DNA of 64,000 bases from an uncultured Pelagibacteraceae bacterium (GCA_902555065.1 CACDQQ010000001.1:62001-126000), one strand, 5' to 3'; counted from the stretch's first letter, positions 29,172 through 38,753 are shown. A program made the numbers and translations. The notes: a model not told the origin generated them from the sequence alone.

Positions 29172-30092
29172 TTAATTAGTAAAAAAAGAACCTCTAATTC
29201 TTAGTAATTCTCTTGATAATTTTTTATTTTCTACAAATGGTTTTCTTCCATGAAGCCAGAAATAGTTGTTTGCTACTACCGAAAAGCCAACTGGTAAAGG
29301 CATAACAATCTTTTTTTGACTACCTTCTAACGAGTTTGATAATTTTTGTAGAAATAGTCCTTGTTCCATATTTTTAGGCTCAGGAAATTGGTCTATGTAA
29401 GAAATTTGTGGTTTTCCATTTTCATCTTCTGAAAAAACAGGGTGTTCAACCTTATAATCAACATTTTTACTTTTTGGCGAGCCCCATAAGAAGTTTTGCT
29501 TTCCAACTTTATCATTAGTTAAGCTATCTAAATGTTCCCAATCATCGAGGTGCAACATTGCAGTTTCTCCACCTTGTACATTTTCTTCTTCCATTTTTAA
29601 CATTAATAGCCAATCAGTTTTTTCTTTAACATAAGTACCATCAGTATGAAGATCCATATTAGTATATGCTTTTCTAAGATATGAGTCGCTATTGTCCTCA
29701 TGTTTAACATGAAATCTCGCATAATATTTTCCAGCCATTGAATCAAAATTTGGATTACCAAGTAAGTGAGTTACAGCTGTTGATAATTTAATAAGAAAAT
29801 TATTATCAATTTTTTTGGATTTATTTTTAGGCCCTATAATAAAACAACCAGTATCTCTATCTCTTAAAATTGAGTTTATAAATTTTCCTAGCTTTCCACC
29901 TGTTGAATCGTCTAAAGATTTTGCAAGTGTAAATCTAGTAAAAGGTTTATATTCAAGAGCTGTAATATCAAATTTTTTAAAAGGAAATATTAATTTATCT
30001 ATAATTTCATCTTCAATTTTAATATTTATTATTCTTTTGGAATAGTCACTAAATGAAATATCAAACCCTTGAATAGTATCTAAGCTATCCAT
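29172..30092 (-). CDS. csiD: Glutarate 2-hydroxylase-like Fe(II)/2OG dioxygenase (CsiD/GlaH)
   Basis: YYARFHVKHEDNSDSYLRKAYTNMDLHTDGTYV, MLHLDDWEHLD, YIDQFPEPKN; matches the recalled E. coli CsiD pattern. Confidence 0.87.
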   Translation of the reverse strand: MDSLDTIQGFDISFSDYSKRIINIKIEDEIIDKLIFPFKKFDITALEYKPFTRFTLAKSLDDSTGGKLGKFINSILRDRDTGCFIIGPKNKSKKIDNNFLIKLSTAVTHLLGNPNFDSMAGKYYARFHVKHEDNSDSYLRKAYTNMDLHTDGTYVKEKTDWLLMLKMEEENVQGGETAMLHLDDWEHLDSLTNDKVGKQNFLWGSPKSKNVDYKVEHPVFSEDENGKPQISYIDQFPEPKNMEQGLFLQKLSNSLEGSQKKIVMPLPVGFSVVANNYFWLHGRKPFVENKKLSRELLRIRGSFFTN

Positions 30093-30097
30093 TATAA

Positions 30098-30604
30098 TTA
30101 TTTATTACAAACCCCAATTGAATTTGGTCCACATGTTTCACCATTGGTCCATGTAGCTCCAATTAAATTTGCTCCATCAAAATTAGCATTGGTCATATTT
30201 GATGAGGTAAAATTAGCTTCCATTAAATTTGCGTTTTGAAAATTTGCTTCAATTAATGTTGAGCCCATAAAGTCAACTCTTGTCATATTTGCTCCTGTAA
30301 AATTAGCTTTTTCAAAATTTCCACCAACTAGAGTTGACTCGTATAAGTTAGCTCTTACAAATGTTGACTCTGGAAAAGTTCCAAATGACAAATTTGATGT
30401 CATCATAATACTTTTATCAAAATTTACTTGTATAAAACTTGCAAATGATAAATTTGAGTTAGGCAAATAACTGCCTTGTAAATCTTGTCCATCTGAAAAT
30501 CTACAGTTAGTATAATCAACACCATCGGTTAAAGGATCGTCACATGCTGCTTGTGAAATACCTGGTATTAAAACCAAGAAAAATAGTAAAATAATTTTTT
30601 TCAT
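30098..30604 (-). CDS. Exported pentapeptide-repeat protein
   Basis: Signal peptide, tandem A(N/D)FxxANL-like pentapeptides (ANFTGANMTRVDFMGSTLIEANFQNANLMEANF). Confidence 0.85.
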   Translation of the reverse strand: MKKIILLFFLVLIPGISQAACDDPLTDGVDYTNCRFSDGQDLQGSYLPNSNLSFASFIQVNFDKSIMMTSNLSFGTFPESTFVRANLYESTLVGGNFEKANFTGANMTRVDFMGSTLIEANFQNANLMEANFTSSNMTNANFDGANLIGATWTNGETCGPNSIGVCNK

Positions 30605-30931
30605 TTATATCGTAAAGCTACTTAATAAAAACATAATGATAGCAGAGAATAAAGTTGGGTAAACTAAATTATTTCTAGTTAATTTAAAAATTATTATTGC
30701 TAAAAGCACAACAATAAATCTAGACAAATAATTACTGTCAGAAAGTGCACCAGCTGGAAATATTATCATTCTAGAAATTAAAGCAGCCAAAGTCGAATAG
30801 GCTAAATAATTAAACCACCTATATATTTTAGTATTTTCATCTATTATTTCAGATGTAAAAGCTCCTAAAAACCTTGAAATATAAGTAGCTAAAGACGTAA
30901 TAACTATTATTAAAACAATATTAGCTGACAT
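30605..30931 (-). CDS. azlD: AzlD-family small membrane subunit
   Basis: 108-aa, 4-TM-like; overlaps the AzlC gene. Confidence 0.78.
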   Translation of the reverse strand: MSANIVLIIVITSLATYISRFLGAFTSEIIDENTKIYRWFNYLAYSTLAALISRMIIFPAGALSDSNYLSRFIVVLLAIIIFKLTRNNLVYPTLFSAIIMFLLSSFTI

Positions 30932-31625
30932 TTTTCTCTCCTATTACAAAAGCAACAGTTCCAGCTATAAAACCACCGATCAAAACACACCAATCAGGGC
31001 TAATAAGATAAAATAAAGGTCCTAAGATAGCTCCTAAAATTATTGAAACATTTAATTGTATAGACTTCATCACCCCTATCATTGTGCAAGTAAAATAAAT
31101 TGGATTAATTATAGCTAGTCCAATCATCATCTCTCTATTTAAGAAATCAGCTGAGTAATAACCTAAGATCGTTGAAAAAATTGCTATCAACCAAGTTGCA
31201 GTTCCAATTCCAATCCAAAAGTCGACTCTATATTTTTTTTCAATTTCTTTATAATTATTTTTAAGGATTAACCACGAAGATACCGCAACAAAATGGCATG
31301 AAAGATAATACTTCCACCTCGGTTGGCTTTGATGCTTTAATAATGGCATTAAAGATACAGTCATCGGATACAACCTTGCGTTCACCAACCAAACAGCAAA
31401 AAACAAATTAAGTAATGAAACTCCTATCAAAATCGATTCTGCCATCACAAGTGAGCCAGGTAATGCATAAGTTAAAAAGGTAGAAAAAATACTTTCTTGA
31501 ATTGTAAAACCTAAATTTTTTAATAAAGCTCCAATTGCTAAAAAACTTAATCCAAGAGCAATTGCAGGGCTATCGAATTCTTTTGCACAAAGAATTCCTT
31601 TAAAAAAGTATTTTGAATTAATCAT
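30921..31625 (-). CDS. azlC: AzlC-family branched-chain amino acid permease
   Basis: LGLSFLAIGALLKNLGFTIQESIFSTFLTYALPGSLVMAE, NARLYPMTVSLMPLL. Confidence 0.83.
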   Translation of the reverse strand: MINSKYFFKGILCAKEFDSPAIALGLSFLAIGALLKNLGFTIQESIFSTFLTYALPGSLVMAESILIGVSLLNLFFAVWLVNARLYPMTVSLMPLLKHQSQPRWKYYLSCHFVAVSSWLILKNNYKEIEKKYRVDFWIGIGTATWLIAIFSTILGYYSADFLNREMMIGLAIINPIYFTCTMIGVMKSIQLNVSIILGAILGPLFYLISPDWCVLIGGFIAGTVAFVIGEKNVS

Positions 31626-32407
31626 CCGCCTAGAAATAGACGTCCAACATCATCATTTTTCAGTAAATCATCACCTCTTCCAGCTATTGCTGTTTGGCCA
31701 GATACTAATACATATCCTATATCAGAAAACTCTAAACCTTTTTTGGCATTTTGCTCAACTAGAATAATTGTTTTCTTTTCATTTTTTTGTAAGTCACCTA
31801 AAATCTCAAATACCATATCAATATATCTCGGCTCTAGTCCAATAGAAGGTTCATCAACCAAAAGAACAGAAGGTTTCATTACTAAAGCTCTTGATATTTC
31901 TAATAATCTTCTTTCACCACCTGATAAAACTTTTGCTGGTTGATTTCTTCTATTTCTTAATCTTTCATATTTATCTAAAATTTTTTCTGCCTCTTGATAT
32001 GACTCTTCTGTTTTATCTTTAATAAAACCACCCATTAATAAATTTTCCTCTACAGTCATATCTGGAAAAACTGAGTTATCTTGCAGAATATAAGCTATAC
32101 CAACTGACTTCAATTTTTCAGCTGGAGTTAAATTAGTTATTTCTTTTCCATCGATTTCTATTTTACCTGAGAAAATATTTGTAAACCCATATATTGAATG
32201 AAGTATTGTTGATTTGCCAGCTCCATTGGGACCAATTAAGCATAATGATTGTGCTTTACTTACAAATAAATCAAAATTATGAAGAATTTCCATTTTACCA
32301 TATCCTGCGTTTAAATTTTTTATAGTTAAATGAATATCTTCTGAGGATAAGTTTTTTAAATCTTCTGCACCAGGTGCTTTTCCTAAGACTTCATATTGAT
32401 TAGACAT
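31622..32407 (-). CDS. livF: Branched-chain amino acid ABC transporter ATP-binding protein (LivF-like, second system)
   Basis: GPNGAGKSTILHSI, LSGGERRLLEISRAL, VLLVDEPSIGLEP. Confidence 0.9.
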   Translation of the reverse strand: MSNQYEVLGKAPGAEDLKNLSSEDIHLTIKNLNAGYGKMEILHNFDLFVSKAQSLCLIGPNGAGKSTILHSIYGFTNIFSGKIEIDGKEITNLTPAEKLKSVGIAYILQDNSVFPDMTVEENLLMGGFIKDKTEESYQEAEKILDKYERLRNRRNQPAKVLSGGERRLLEISRALVMKPSVLLVDEPSIGLEPRYIDMVFEILGDLQKNEKKTIILVEQNAKKGLEFSDIGYVLVSGQTAIAGRGDDLLKNDDVGRLFLGG

Positions 32408-33147
32408 TATTGAGCCCCCAAATATGCATCAACTACTCTTTTATCATTTTTAATTTCTTCAGGAGTGCCATTTGCAAGCATTTTGCCATGAGCAAGACAA
32501 AATATGTCTTCAGCTAATTGCATAATTACTCTCATATTGTGCTCAATAACCAGCAAAGTTATTCCAAAATCTTGATTAACTTTTATTAATCTATCAATAA
32601 TTCCATTAATTAAAGTAGGATTAATACCTGCTGTTGGCTCGTCCAATAATAGCATTTCTGGTTCATTCATTAGTGCCATTGCAAGTTCTAATAATTTTTG
32701 CTGACCAAAAGATAAGTCTCCTGCTCTAAGTTTTCTTTTTTGATACAAGCCAACAAAATTAAGTAAATTTTCTGCTTTTTCTGTAAGCTCTTTTGGAATT
32801 TTTGAGAATATTTTAAACAAACTTTCATCACTACCTTTATGACTGATAAGCATATTATCCACACAATTTAATTTTCCATAAATTCTAGTTTGCTGAAATG
32901 TTCTTAGTAATCCTAGTTTTGCAATTACTGGTACTGGTAATTCTGATACTTCTTTTCCATTAAACTTAATTGAACCATTGTCTATTGGATAAGTACCAAC
33001 AATTGAATTAAATAAAGTAGTTTTACCAGATCCATTAGGTCCTATAAGACCAACTATCTTTCCTTTTTCAACCGACATTGAAATATCTACATTCGCTTTA
33101 ACGCCACCAAATGATTTACTTACATTGTTGACTTCTAAAATACTCAT
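32407..33147 (-). CDS. livG: Branched-chain amino acid ABC transporter ATP-binding protein (LivG-like, second system)
   Basis: GPNGSGKTTLFNSI, LSFGQQKLLELAMAL, LLLDEPTAGINP. Confidence 0.9.
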   Translation of the reverse strand: MSILEVNNVSKSFGGVKANVDISMSVEKGKIVGLIGPNGSGKTTLFNSIVGTYPIDNGSIKFNGKEVSELPVPVIAKLGLLRTFQQTRIYGKLNCVDNMLISHKGSDESLFKIFSKIPKELTEKAENLLNFVGLYQKRKLRAGDLSFGQQKLLELAMALMNEPEMLLLDEPTAGINPTLINGIIDRLIKVNQDFGITLLVIEHNMRVIMQLAEDIFCLAHGKMLANGTPEEIKNDKRVVDAYLGAQ

Positions 33148-34196
33148 TTTAATTCTACCTGTGCTTTTCGATCAGCTTCATCGACAACTTCACCAAATCT
33201 TTCTGGATATTTTTCTCTTAACCATCCCATTAATCCCTCTGGGAAATAAATTACTATAACTACGATTAAAACTCCTAACGCAACATATTGCCAGCCTAGG
33301 AAGAATGTCCAAAAGCCCTCTTTAAAAAAGTGAAATAAAGTTGCACCAATAATTGGGCCCCATAAAGTTCCCTTACCTCCAAGGATTGCCATCAAAACCA
33401 TGAACACTCCCATTTCTCTTCCATCAAATGCAACATCTGTTGAGTCAATATAACCAACTAGACCTCCCATTATTCCTCCAGCAAGACCACAAAAGAAAGC
33501 TGAAATCATCCATCCAGTTATTTTGTATTTCATAGTCTCAATTCCCATTGCTTCAGCTTTGTCTTCATTATCTCTGATTGCGTTCAGAATTAATCTAAAC
33601 CTTGTTGTATAAATTGCCCTTACAGCAATGAAAGTTAGAACGAGTGCTCCAAAACTTAGAAAATAAAAAAATTCACCTCTTGCCTCAAGACCTCCAATAT
33701 TTGGAAAAGGAGGAGTGGTAAAGCCCTGTCCAGCTCCAATAATTTCAATACCTCCAGAAATTTCTCCTGCTGCAACTCCTAAACCTAATGTACAAATTGC
33801 AAAATAATGACCTCTTAATCCTAAAATTGCATAACCAATTAATCCTGCAACTATTGTCGGAACAACAGCGGCAACTACCAGACCAGCTGCCATTCCTTGA
33901 AAGAATTGTGAAGGTGTATGTACGAAAGTTTTTTCACCACCACTTTCAGTCCATTCTGCCAATGGGAAAAACATACCCACTTGAACGGATGCACAAAGAT
34001 ACATTCCCAAACCATAAAAAAGGATATTTCCGAATGTATTGTAGCCCATTTCACCACCTTGTATATTCCAAGTAGTTGCAAGGACAATTAATACACACAG
34101 AATTGATAATTGAACTTTAAAAGCTGGAAAAATAAATGGTGCAACTAAACCAAATACCAAAATTCCTAAGTACAAAATCCAACTATTTTTGTTCAT
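33144..34196 (-). CDS. livM: Branched-chain amino acid ABC transporter permease (LivM-like, second system)
   Basis: TWNIQGGEMGYNTFGNILFYGLGMY, NAIRDNEDKAEAMGIETMKYK, GGKGTLWGPIIGA. Confidence 0.87.
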   Translation of the reverse strand: MNKNSWILYLGILVFGLVAPFIFPAFKVQLSILCVLIVLATTWNIQGGEMGYNTFGNILFYGLGMYLCASVQVGMFFPLAEWTESGGEKTFVHTPSQFFQGMAAGLVVAAVVPTIVAGLIGYAILGLRGHYFAICTLGLGVAAGEISGGIEIIGAGQGFTTPPFPNIGGLEARGEFFYFLSFGALVLTFIAVRAIYTTRFRLILNAIRDNEDKAEAMGIETMKYKITGWMISAFFCGLAGGIMGGLVGYIDSTDVAFDGREMGVFMVLMAILGGKGTLWGPIIGATLFHFFKEGFWTFFLGWQYVALGVLIVVIVIYFPEGLMGWLREKYPERFGEVVDEADRKAQVELK

Positions 34197-34365
34197 ATAA
34201 GCTCTCTATTTTATCTCTAAAATCTTTATCAACTGTAAAATAATGTCCATTTTCTTCATGAAGACTAGATCCTGTTGAATGATATTCATCTAAATGTTTT
34301 TTAAATTTTTCAATGTCTATTTCTACTAGTTTACCATTATTGTCTTTAATTTTGGCTTTTTTCAC
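34183..34365 (-). CDS. Small 60-aa protein of unknown function embedded in the liv operon
   Basis: GTG start overlaps the livH stop (GTGA) and its 3' end overlaps the livM start; soluble, charged sequence. Confidence 0.6.
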   Translation of the reverse strand: MKKAKIKDNNGKLVEIDIEKFKKHLDEYHSTGSSLHEENGHYFTVDKDFRDKIESLYEQK

Positions 34366-35255
34366 TTTAAATATTCTCTCTTTCTTGAAAGTTTAAATCT
34401 TCTGTAAACTAAAATTAAAACTAATAATAAAAATACTGAGCCAATTCTAAATTCTGTACCAAGAATGTAATCTGCAAATTCTTCAAATATTCCTAATCCC
34501 ATACCTGACATAGCTACTCCAGGTAAATTTCCTAAACCCGCAACAATTACAATCATAAATGATCTTATAGTGTAAGGTAATCCCATGTAAGGATGGATGG
34601 TAAATGTTATTGAAATTAACGCTCCAGCTACACCACATAATGCTGCGTTTATTCCAAAGGTTGCTGCATAAACTTTTTCAGTATCAACACCTAAAATTTT
34701 TGCAGCTCTTGCATTTTGAGCCGTTGCTCTAATAGCACGACCTAATTTTGATCTTTTCATATAAACTACTAAACAAATTGCAAATACAATACTTATAAAG
34801 GCAGAAAATATTTTTGAGTTCGGCAAAACAACATTATTATCAAACAACATTGTAGTCCCGTATCCAGAATTAGCCAAAACAACGTCTGCTCCAAATGCAA
34901 AGTTCATAAGCTGCATGAAAAGGATACTAATTCCAAAAGTTGCTAATATTGAAATGAAGAGATCTCTGTCTACAACTTTATTTATAACTAACTTATAAAT
35001 TGCAATACCAACAAAATACATAATTATGGGAGAAACAATTACTCCCCAAGCAGGATGAATACCGTAGAGATACATAAAGTATGCAATGTAACCACCTAAG
35101 ATTACAAGGTCTCCCTGTGCAATATTAATTATATTCATAACACCCCACTGGAGTGCCATTCCATAAGCAATCAATGCAAATAATATTCCAAGTAAAAGTC
35201 CATCAAGACATGCTTGAATAGTTATCATTGGATATTGGAAGACTAAAAAATCCAT
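34362..35255 (-). CDS. livH: Branched-chain amino acid ABC transporter permease (LivH-like, second system)
   Basis: LIAYGMALQWGVMNIINIAQGDLVILGGY, VAGLGNLPGVAMSGMGLGIFEEF. Confidence 0.88.
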   Translation of the reverse strand: MDFLVFQYPMITIQACLDGLLLGILFALIAYGMALQWGVMNIINIAQGDLVILGGYIAYFMYLYGIHPAWGVIVSPIIMYFVGIAIYKLVINKVVDRDLFISILATFGISILFMQLMNFAFGADVVLANSGYGTTMLFDNNVVLPNSKIFSAFISIVFAICLVVYMKRSKLGRAIRATAQNARAAKILGVDTEKVYAATFGINAALCGVAGALISITFTIHPYMGLPYTIRSFMIVIVAGLGNLPGVAMSGMGLGIFEEFADYILGTEFRIGSVFLLLVLILVYRRFKLSRKREYLK

Positions 35256-35274
35256 AATTAATTTTGATTTCTAT

Positions 35275-35304
35275 AAAAAAAAGCCCCCTATTTCTAGGGG
35301 GCTT
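35275..35304 (-). terminator. Rho-independent terminator between SBP gene and livH
   Basis: AAGCCCCCTA-TTTC-TAGGGGGCTT with a T-run on the minus strand. Confidence 0.85.
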
Positions 35305-35316
35305 AAATGGTTTATT

Positions 35317-36555
35317 TTATCTTTCAGACCACTTTGGTACTGGGTGAATTAACTCTGCCGAAGCCCATTTTAATGGAGCAACAACTTTATTTTCACACTT
35401 ACCAGCATCATCACACATTACTTGGAAAAGTACCATTGGTTTGTCAACATTTTGACCACCAGGTGCAAATTTAATATTTCCATAGAATGTTTGCATGTTA
35501 GTTGCAGCAAGAGCATCTCTTACTTTTTTCTGATCAAAAGTATTTGCTCTTTCAAAAGCATCTTTAAATACTAACAATGCAGCTGAAGACTCTGCAGATT
35601 GATATGGTGGATCATAGCCAAATTCTTTTTCAAAATCTGCTGCATATGTCATACCATCTTTGAAGAAATCATCTTTGTATGTTAGAGTTTTATGCCATTG
35701 AGAAGCGCATAATGCATATTGAGAATTTTTACCATGTTGCTTAGATAATTTTGCAGCATCACAGTGTGTCATTGCCAACATTGGAACGTCAACTTTCATT
35801 TCTGAAATTTGTCTTATAGCTGTTAAAGCTCCTTTTGTATGACCTGAAACAACCAATACATCTGGCTTCATTTGTTTAACTTTAACCAATGTAGCAGCCA
35901 TATCATTAAGCTCTTTTGGAAGTTTGTCGTCGATTATAATTTCAGATCCAGTTTCTTTAGCAGCATCTAAAATACCTAATCTTACGTCTTGTGAGAATGC
36001 ATCTTGCTCAAAAGCTTGTGCAATTCTTACACCTTTACCACCATTTAACTCAACAGCTGTTCTTATTGCTACATCAAGATATAAGTTTGCTGGTGCTAAT
36101 ACTGCAAATAGATATTTGTAACCTTTTGTAAACAAAGATCTAGAAGCACCGTTAGCCTCAACCATTGGTACACCATATTTTTCAGTTACTGGCGCAATCG
36201 CTTTTGTCAAACCAGAACTGTATGGCCCAAGCATGAACTCTACTTTATCTTGTGAGATTAATCTTTCTGCAAGCTGAGCTGCTCTTTTTGGGTTTGACTC
36301 ATCATCGTAATAAATAATATCAAACTTATAAGTTTTTCCCCCAACTTTAACTCCACCCATGCTGTTAATTCTATCAACAGCCATGTTATAGCCGTTTTGA
36401 GTATGAACACCATTAGATGAATACTTACCAGTTAAAGAGATTGCAGCACCTAAAATAATCTTATCTCCAACTACTTTTGCAAATGATACAACTGAAGTTG
36501 AAAATAATAATGCTATTGCAGAAACAAATGTAATTAAAATGTTTTTTATTTTCAT
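35317..36555 (-). CDS. Branched-chain-amino-acid-type ABC transporter substrate-binding protein (second system)
   Basis: Signal peptide; ILGAAISLTGKYSSNGVHTQNGYNMAVDRIN; Peripla_BP_6 pattern. Confidence 0.9.
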   Translation of the reverse strand: MKIKNILITFVSAIALLFSTSVVSFAKVVGDKIILGAAISLTGKYSSNGVHTQNGYNMAVDRINSMGGVKVGGKTYKFDIIYYDDESNPKRAAQLAERLISQDKVEFMLGPYSSGLTKAIAPVTEKYGVPMVEANGASRSLFTKGYKYLFAVLAPANLYLDVAIRTAVELNGGKGVRIAQAFEQDAFSQDVRLGILDAAKETGSEIIIDDKLPKELNDMAATLVKVKQMKPDVLVVSGHTKGALTAIRQISEMKVDVPMLAMTHCDAAKLSKQHGKNSQYALCASQWHKTLTYKDDFFKDGMTYAADFEKEFGYDPPYQSAESSAALLVFKDAFERANTFDQKKVRDALAATNMQTFYGNIKFAPGGQNVDKPMVLFQVMCDDAGKCENKVVAPLKWASAELIHPVPKWSER

Positions 36556-36643
36556 TTATTCCCCTTTAATTAATTAATTAATAAAGATTAAATTAATAAC
36601 AAAAATTATTTAATTGCAAGTGGAAGTAGTAACGCAATATACC

Positions 36644-37258
36644 TTAGTATTGTTGAGTAAATGCAATAATTATAGCAATCAAAATAATTACACAAGCAGA
36701 AATTGTATTTATAATTTTAGGATTTGCTTTAATCCAAATAATTAATTTATTAGCTAAGATTGCATAGCCAACTAAAGATAAAAAATCCAATACAACATAT
36801 GTTGTAATTAAAATAATAAATTGAACAATGTAATTAGAATTAAAATCAATAAACTGAGGAAATATAAATGGAAAGAACATCCAAGCTTTAGGACTTGTTC
36901 CTGCAACTAAAAAACCATCTTTATAAAAAGAAAAAAAACTTTTATCTGAAATATCTTTTGTATTTATATCTTTAGGTCTCGATTTATAAATATCATATGC
37001 AAGATATGTTAAATAAGCGATACCTAACCACTTTAAAGTATTAAGTATTGTCGGATTGTCTGACAAAAAAGACCCAATAACAAAAATTACTAAGGTTGCC
37101 TGAATAATGTTCGCAGTTACATCTCCTAATGCAGTCCAAACGCACTTTTGAACACCATAGTTCATTGAGTATGAAATAATTACGATTCTAGGTGTGCCTG
37201 GGGTTATAAACATAAAAATGATAATTTGTAAAAAGAGGATAAAATCTAAGGGAAGCAT
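36644..37258 (-). CDS. LysE-family amino-acid exporter
   Basis: FITPGTPRIVIISYSMNYGVQKCVWTALGDVTAN, FLVAGTSPKAWMFF. Confidence 0.82.
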   Translation of the reverse strand: MLPLDFILFLQIIIFMFITPGTPRIVIISYSMNYGVQKCVWTALGDVTANIIQATLVIFVIGSFLSDNPTILNTLKWLGIAYLTYLAYDIYKSRPKDINTKDISDKSFFSFYKDGFLVAGTSPKAWMFFPFIFPQFIDFNSNYIVQFIILITTYVVLDFLSLVGYAILANKLIIWIKANPKIINTISACVIILIAIIIAFTQQY

Positions 37259-37313
37259 TTTTAGGATAGTCCTAAAAAACCGGGAGCTAAAGATGGCTAG
37301 ATAGGACTATCTA
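37258..37313 (-). promoter_or_regulatory. Two adjacent hairpin-forming palindromes abutting the lysE-family start codon
   Basis: TTTTTAGGA-TAG-TCCTAAAAA (37258-37278) and TAGATAG-GA-CTATCTA (37298-37313), both perfect. Confidence 0.4.
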
Positions 37314-37375
37314 AAAATGATAATATCATAGCCTTAAGTATTTGCATTAAAATAATATTAGTAATTTGTTGAATT

Positions 37376-37675
37376 TTGATGAAAAAAAGTCACAGACCTA
37401 CAACCAGAGTTAAGAATCCAGAGCCTCCTTTGGAGAGTCCAGATTGGGTCATATGGGCGGCTTGGGCAGATCGGATTACTTTTGAAGAAATTGAAAAAAA
37501 AACTGGAAAGACTGAGGCTGAAGTTATTAAAATAATGAGAAGATCTTTAAAACCCTCTTCTTTTAGATTGTGGAGAAAAAGAGCAAACTCACAAAGCATA
37601 AAACACAGAAAAAAATTTGAATACTCAAGAAAATTGATCAAATCAAAAATCAATAAAAACGATTACTTGCTCTAG
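37376..37675 (+). CDS. TIGR03643/DUF2805-like small protein
   Basis: SPDWVIWAAWADRITFEEIEKKTGKTEAEVIKIMRRSLKPSSFRLWRKR. Confidence 0.78.
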   Translation: MMKKSHRPTTRVKNPEPPLESPDWVIWAAWADRITFEEIEKKTGKTEAEVIKIMRRSLKPSSFRLWRKRANSQSIKHRKKFEYSRKLIKSKINKNDYLL

Positions 37676-37707
37676 TAATTTTTTAAACTTTGTCTATATA
37701 TAAATAA

Positions 37708-37962
37708 ATGAAAAATATTACTGTTTATTCTGGACCTATGTGCAATTTTTGTGACGCAGCAAAAAGATTATTATCTAGAAATAATTTAGAATTTAAAGAA
37801 ATCGATGTTTCGACAGGTCCTGGAATAAGAGATGAAATGATAAAAAAAGCAAATGGTAAAAGAACAATCCCTCAAATCTTTTTTAATGAGGAACATATTG
37901 GCGGTTATCAAGAACTTAGAGCTTTAGAAGTATCAGGAAACCTTTTTTCTTCTTTAAAATAA
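37708..37962 (+). CDS. grxC: Glutaredoxin 3
   Basis: YSGPMCNFCDAAKRLL, GKRTIPQIFFNEEHIGGYQEL. Confidence 0.9.
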   Translation: MKNITVYSGPMCNFCDAAKRLLSRNNLEFKEIDVSTGPGIRDEMIKKANGKRTIPQIFFNEEHIGGYQELRALEVSGNLFSSLK

Positions 37963-37978
37963 TTAAGAAATAAATTAG

Positions 37979-38752
37979 TTATTCAATTGTTGCTGTAAAA
38001 ACTGGTTCCTCAGCCCAAATATTACATACTGTTCCAGTTACATCACTTGCAGATAGTGCTTCAGCGGTTCCAAATTTCATAGTTACTTTTGGAGATTTTG
38101 TAGTAACTGTATATGGTTTTGTTAGTGCATAAATTAAAACGTGTTCAGTATCATCAGAGTCTAAATCTGTTTTCATTGCTTCACAATATGTACAACTACT
38201 TCCTGAAGTCGTAGTTCCAGTTGAAGAACAATCGGTTGCCGCACAAGTTGTTACATTATTTGTACCATGATTCATTAAATAAACTCTTGTCTCAGCGGAT
38301 GCTGAACCTGTTCCTTCATCAACAGCTCTTTTATGTGTATATTTATCTGTAGCTTCATCAGTTGCATATTGCGCATCTGCATTTGCAACTGTTCTGCAAA
38401 CATCTCCGTTATCAGTCTTTAACATTTCACCTGAAGTATCAGATGTTTTGACTGTAAATTTTCTATCTATTGTGACTTGCATATGAGTGTATGTTACTCC
38501 TAATGGAAGCAATGCAGGATTTCCAAATGAACCAGCAACTGCACCGGCATTTACGGAAGCAACGTCAACTTCTTTACTACCAGTTCCAATAACAACTTCT
38601 CCTAAACAAGTAGTACCTGAACCTTTTCCAGTACATAATGCAACCTTTTTCATCGTAACTTTATATACTGCAGCCTTTCCTAGTGCTGCGTAAACATTTG
38701 TTGCTAATGAAAAAAGTAAAATTGTTGTAAATATCAATCTAAATATTATCAT
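37979..38752 (-). CDS. Exported Cys-containing protein of unknown function
   Basis: Signal peptide; beta-rich, multiple Cys (CTGKGSGTTC, CAATDCSSTG, CTYC); immediately downstream of the barrel gene. Confidence 0.6.
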   Translation of the reverse strand: MIIFRLIFTTILLFSLATNVYAALGKAAVYKVTMKKVALCTGKGSGTTCLGEVVIGTGSKEVDVASVNAGAVAGSFGNPALLPLGVTYTHMQVTIDRKFTVKTSDTSGEMLKTDNGDVCRTVANADAQYATDEATDKYTHKRAVDEGTGSASAETRVYLMNHGTNNVTTCAATDCSSTGTTTSGSSCTYCEAMKTDLDSDDTEHVLIYALTKPYTVTTKSPKVTMKFGTAEALSASDVTGTVCNIWAEEPVFTATIE

Positions 38753-38753
38753 A

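Noticed and set aside
36560-36600. TTAA-rich tandem-like tract upstream of the second SBP
   Set aside because: Short, low-complexity AT sequence expected in this base composition; no convincing regulatory signature.
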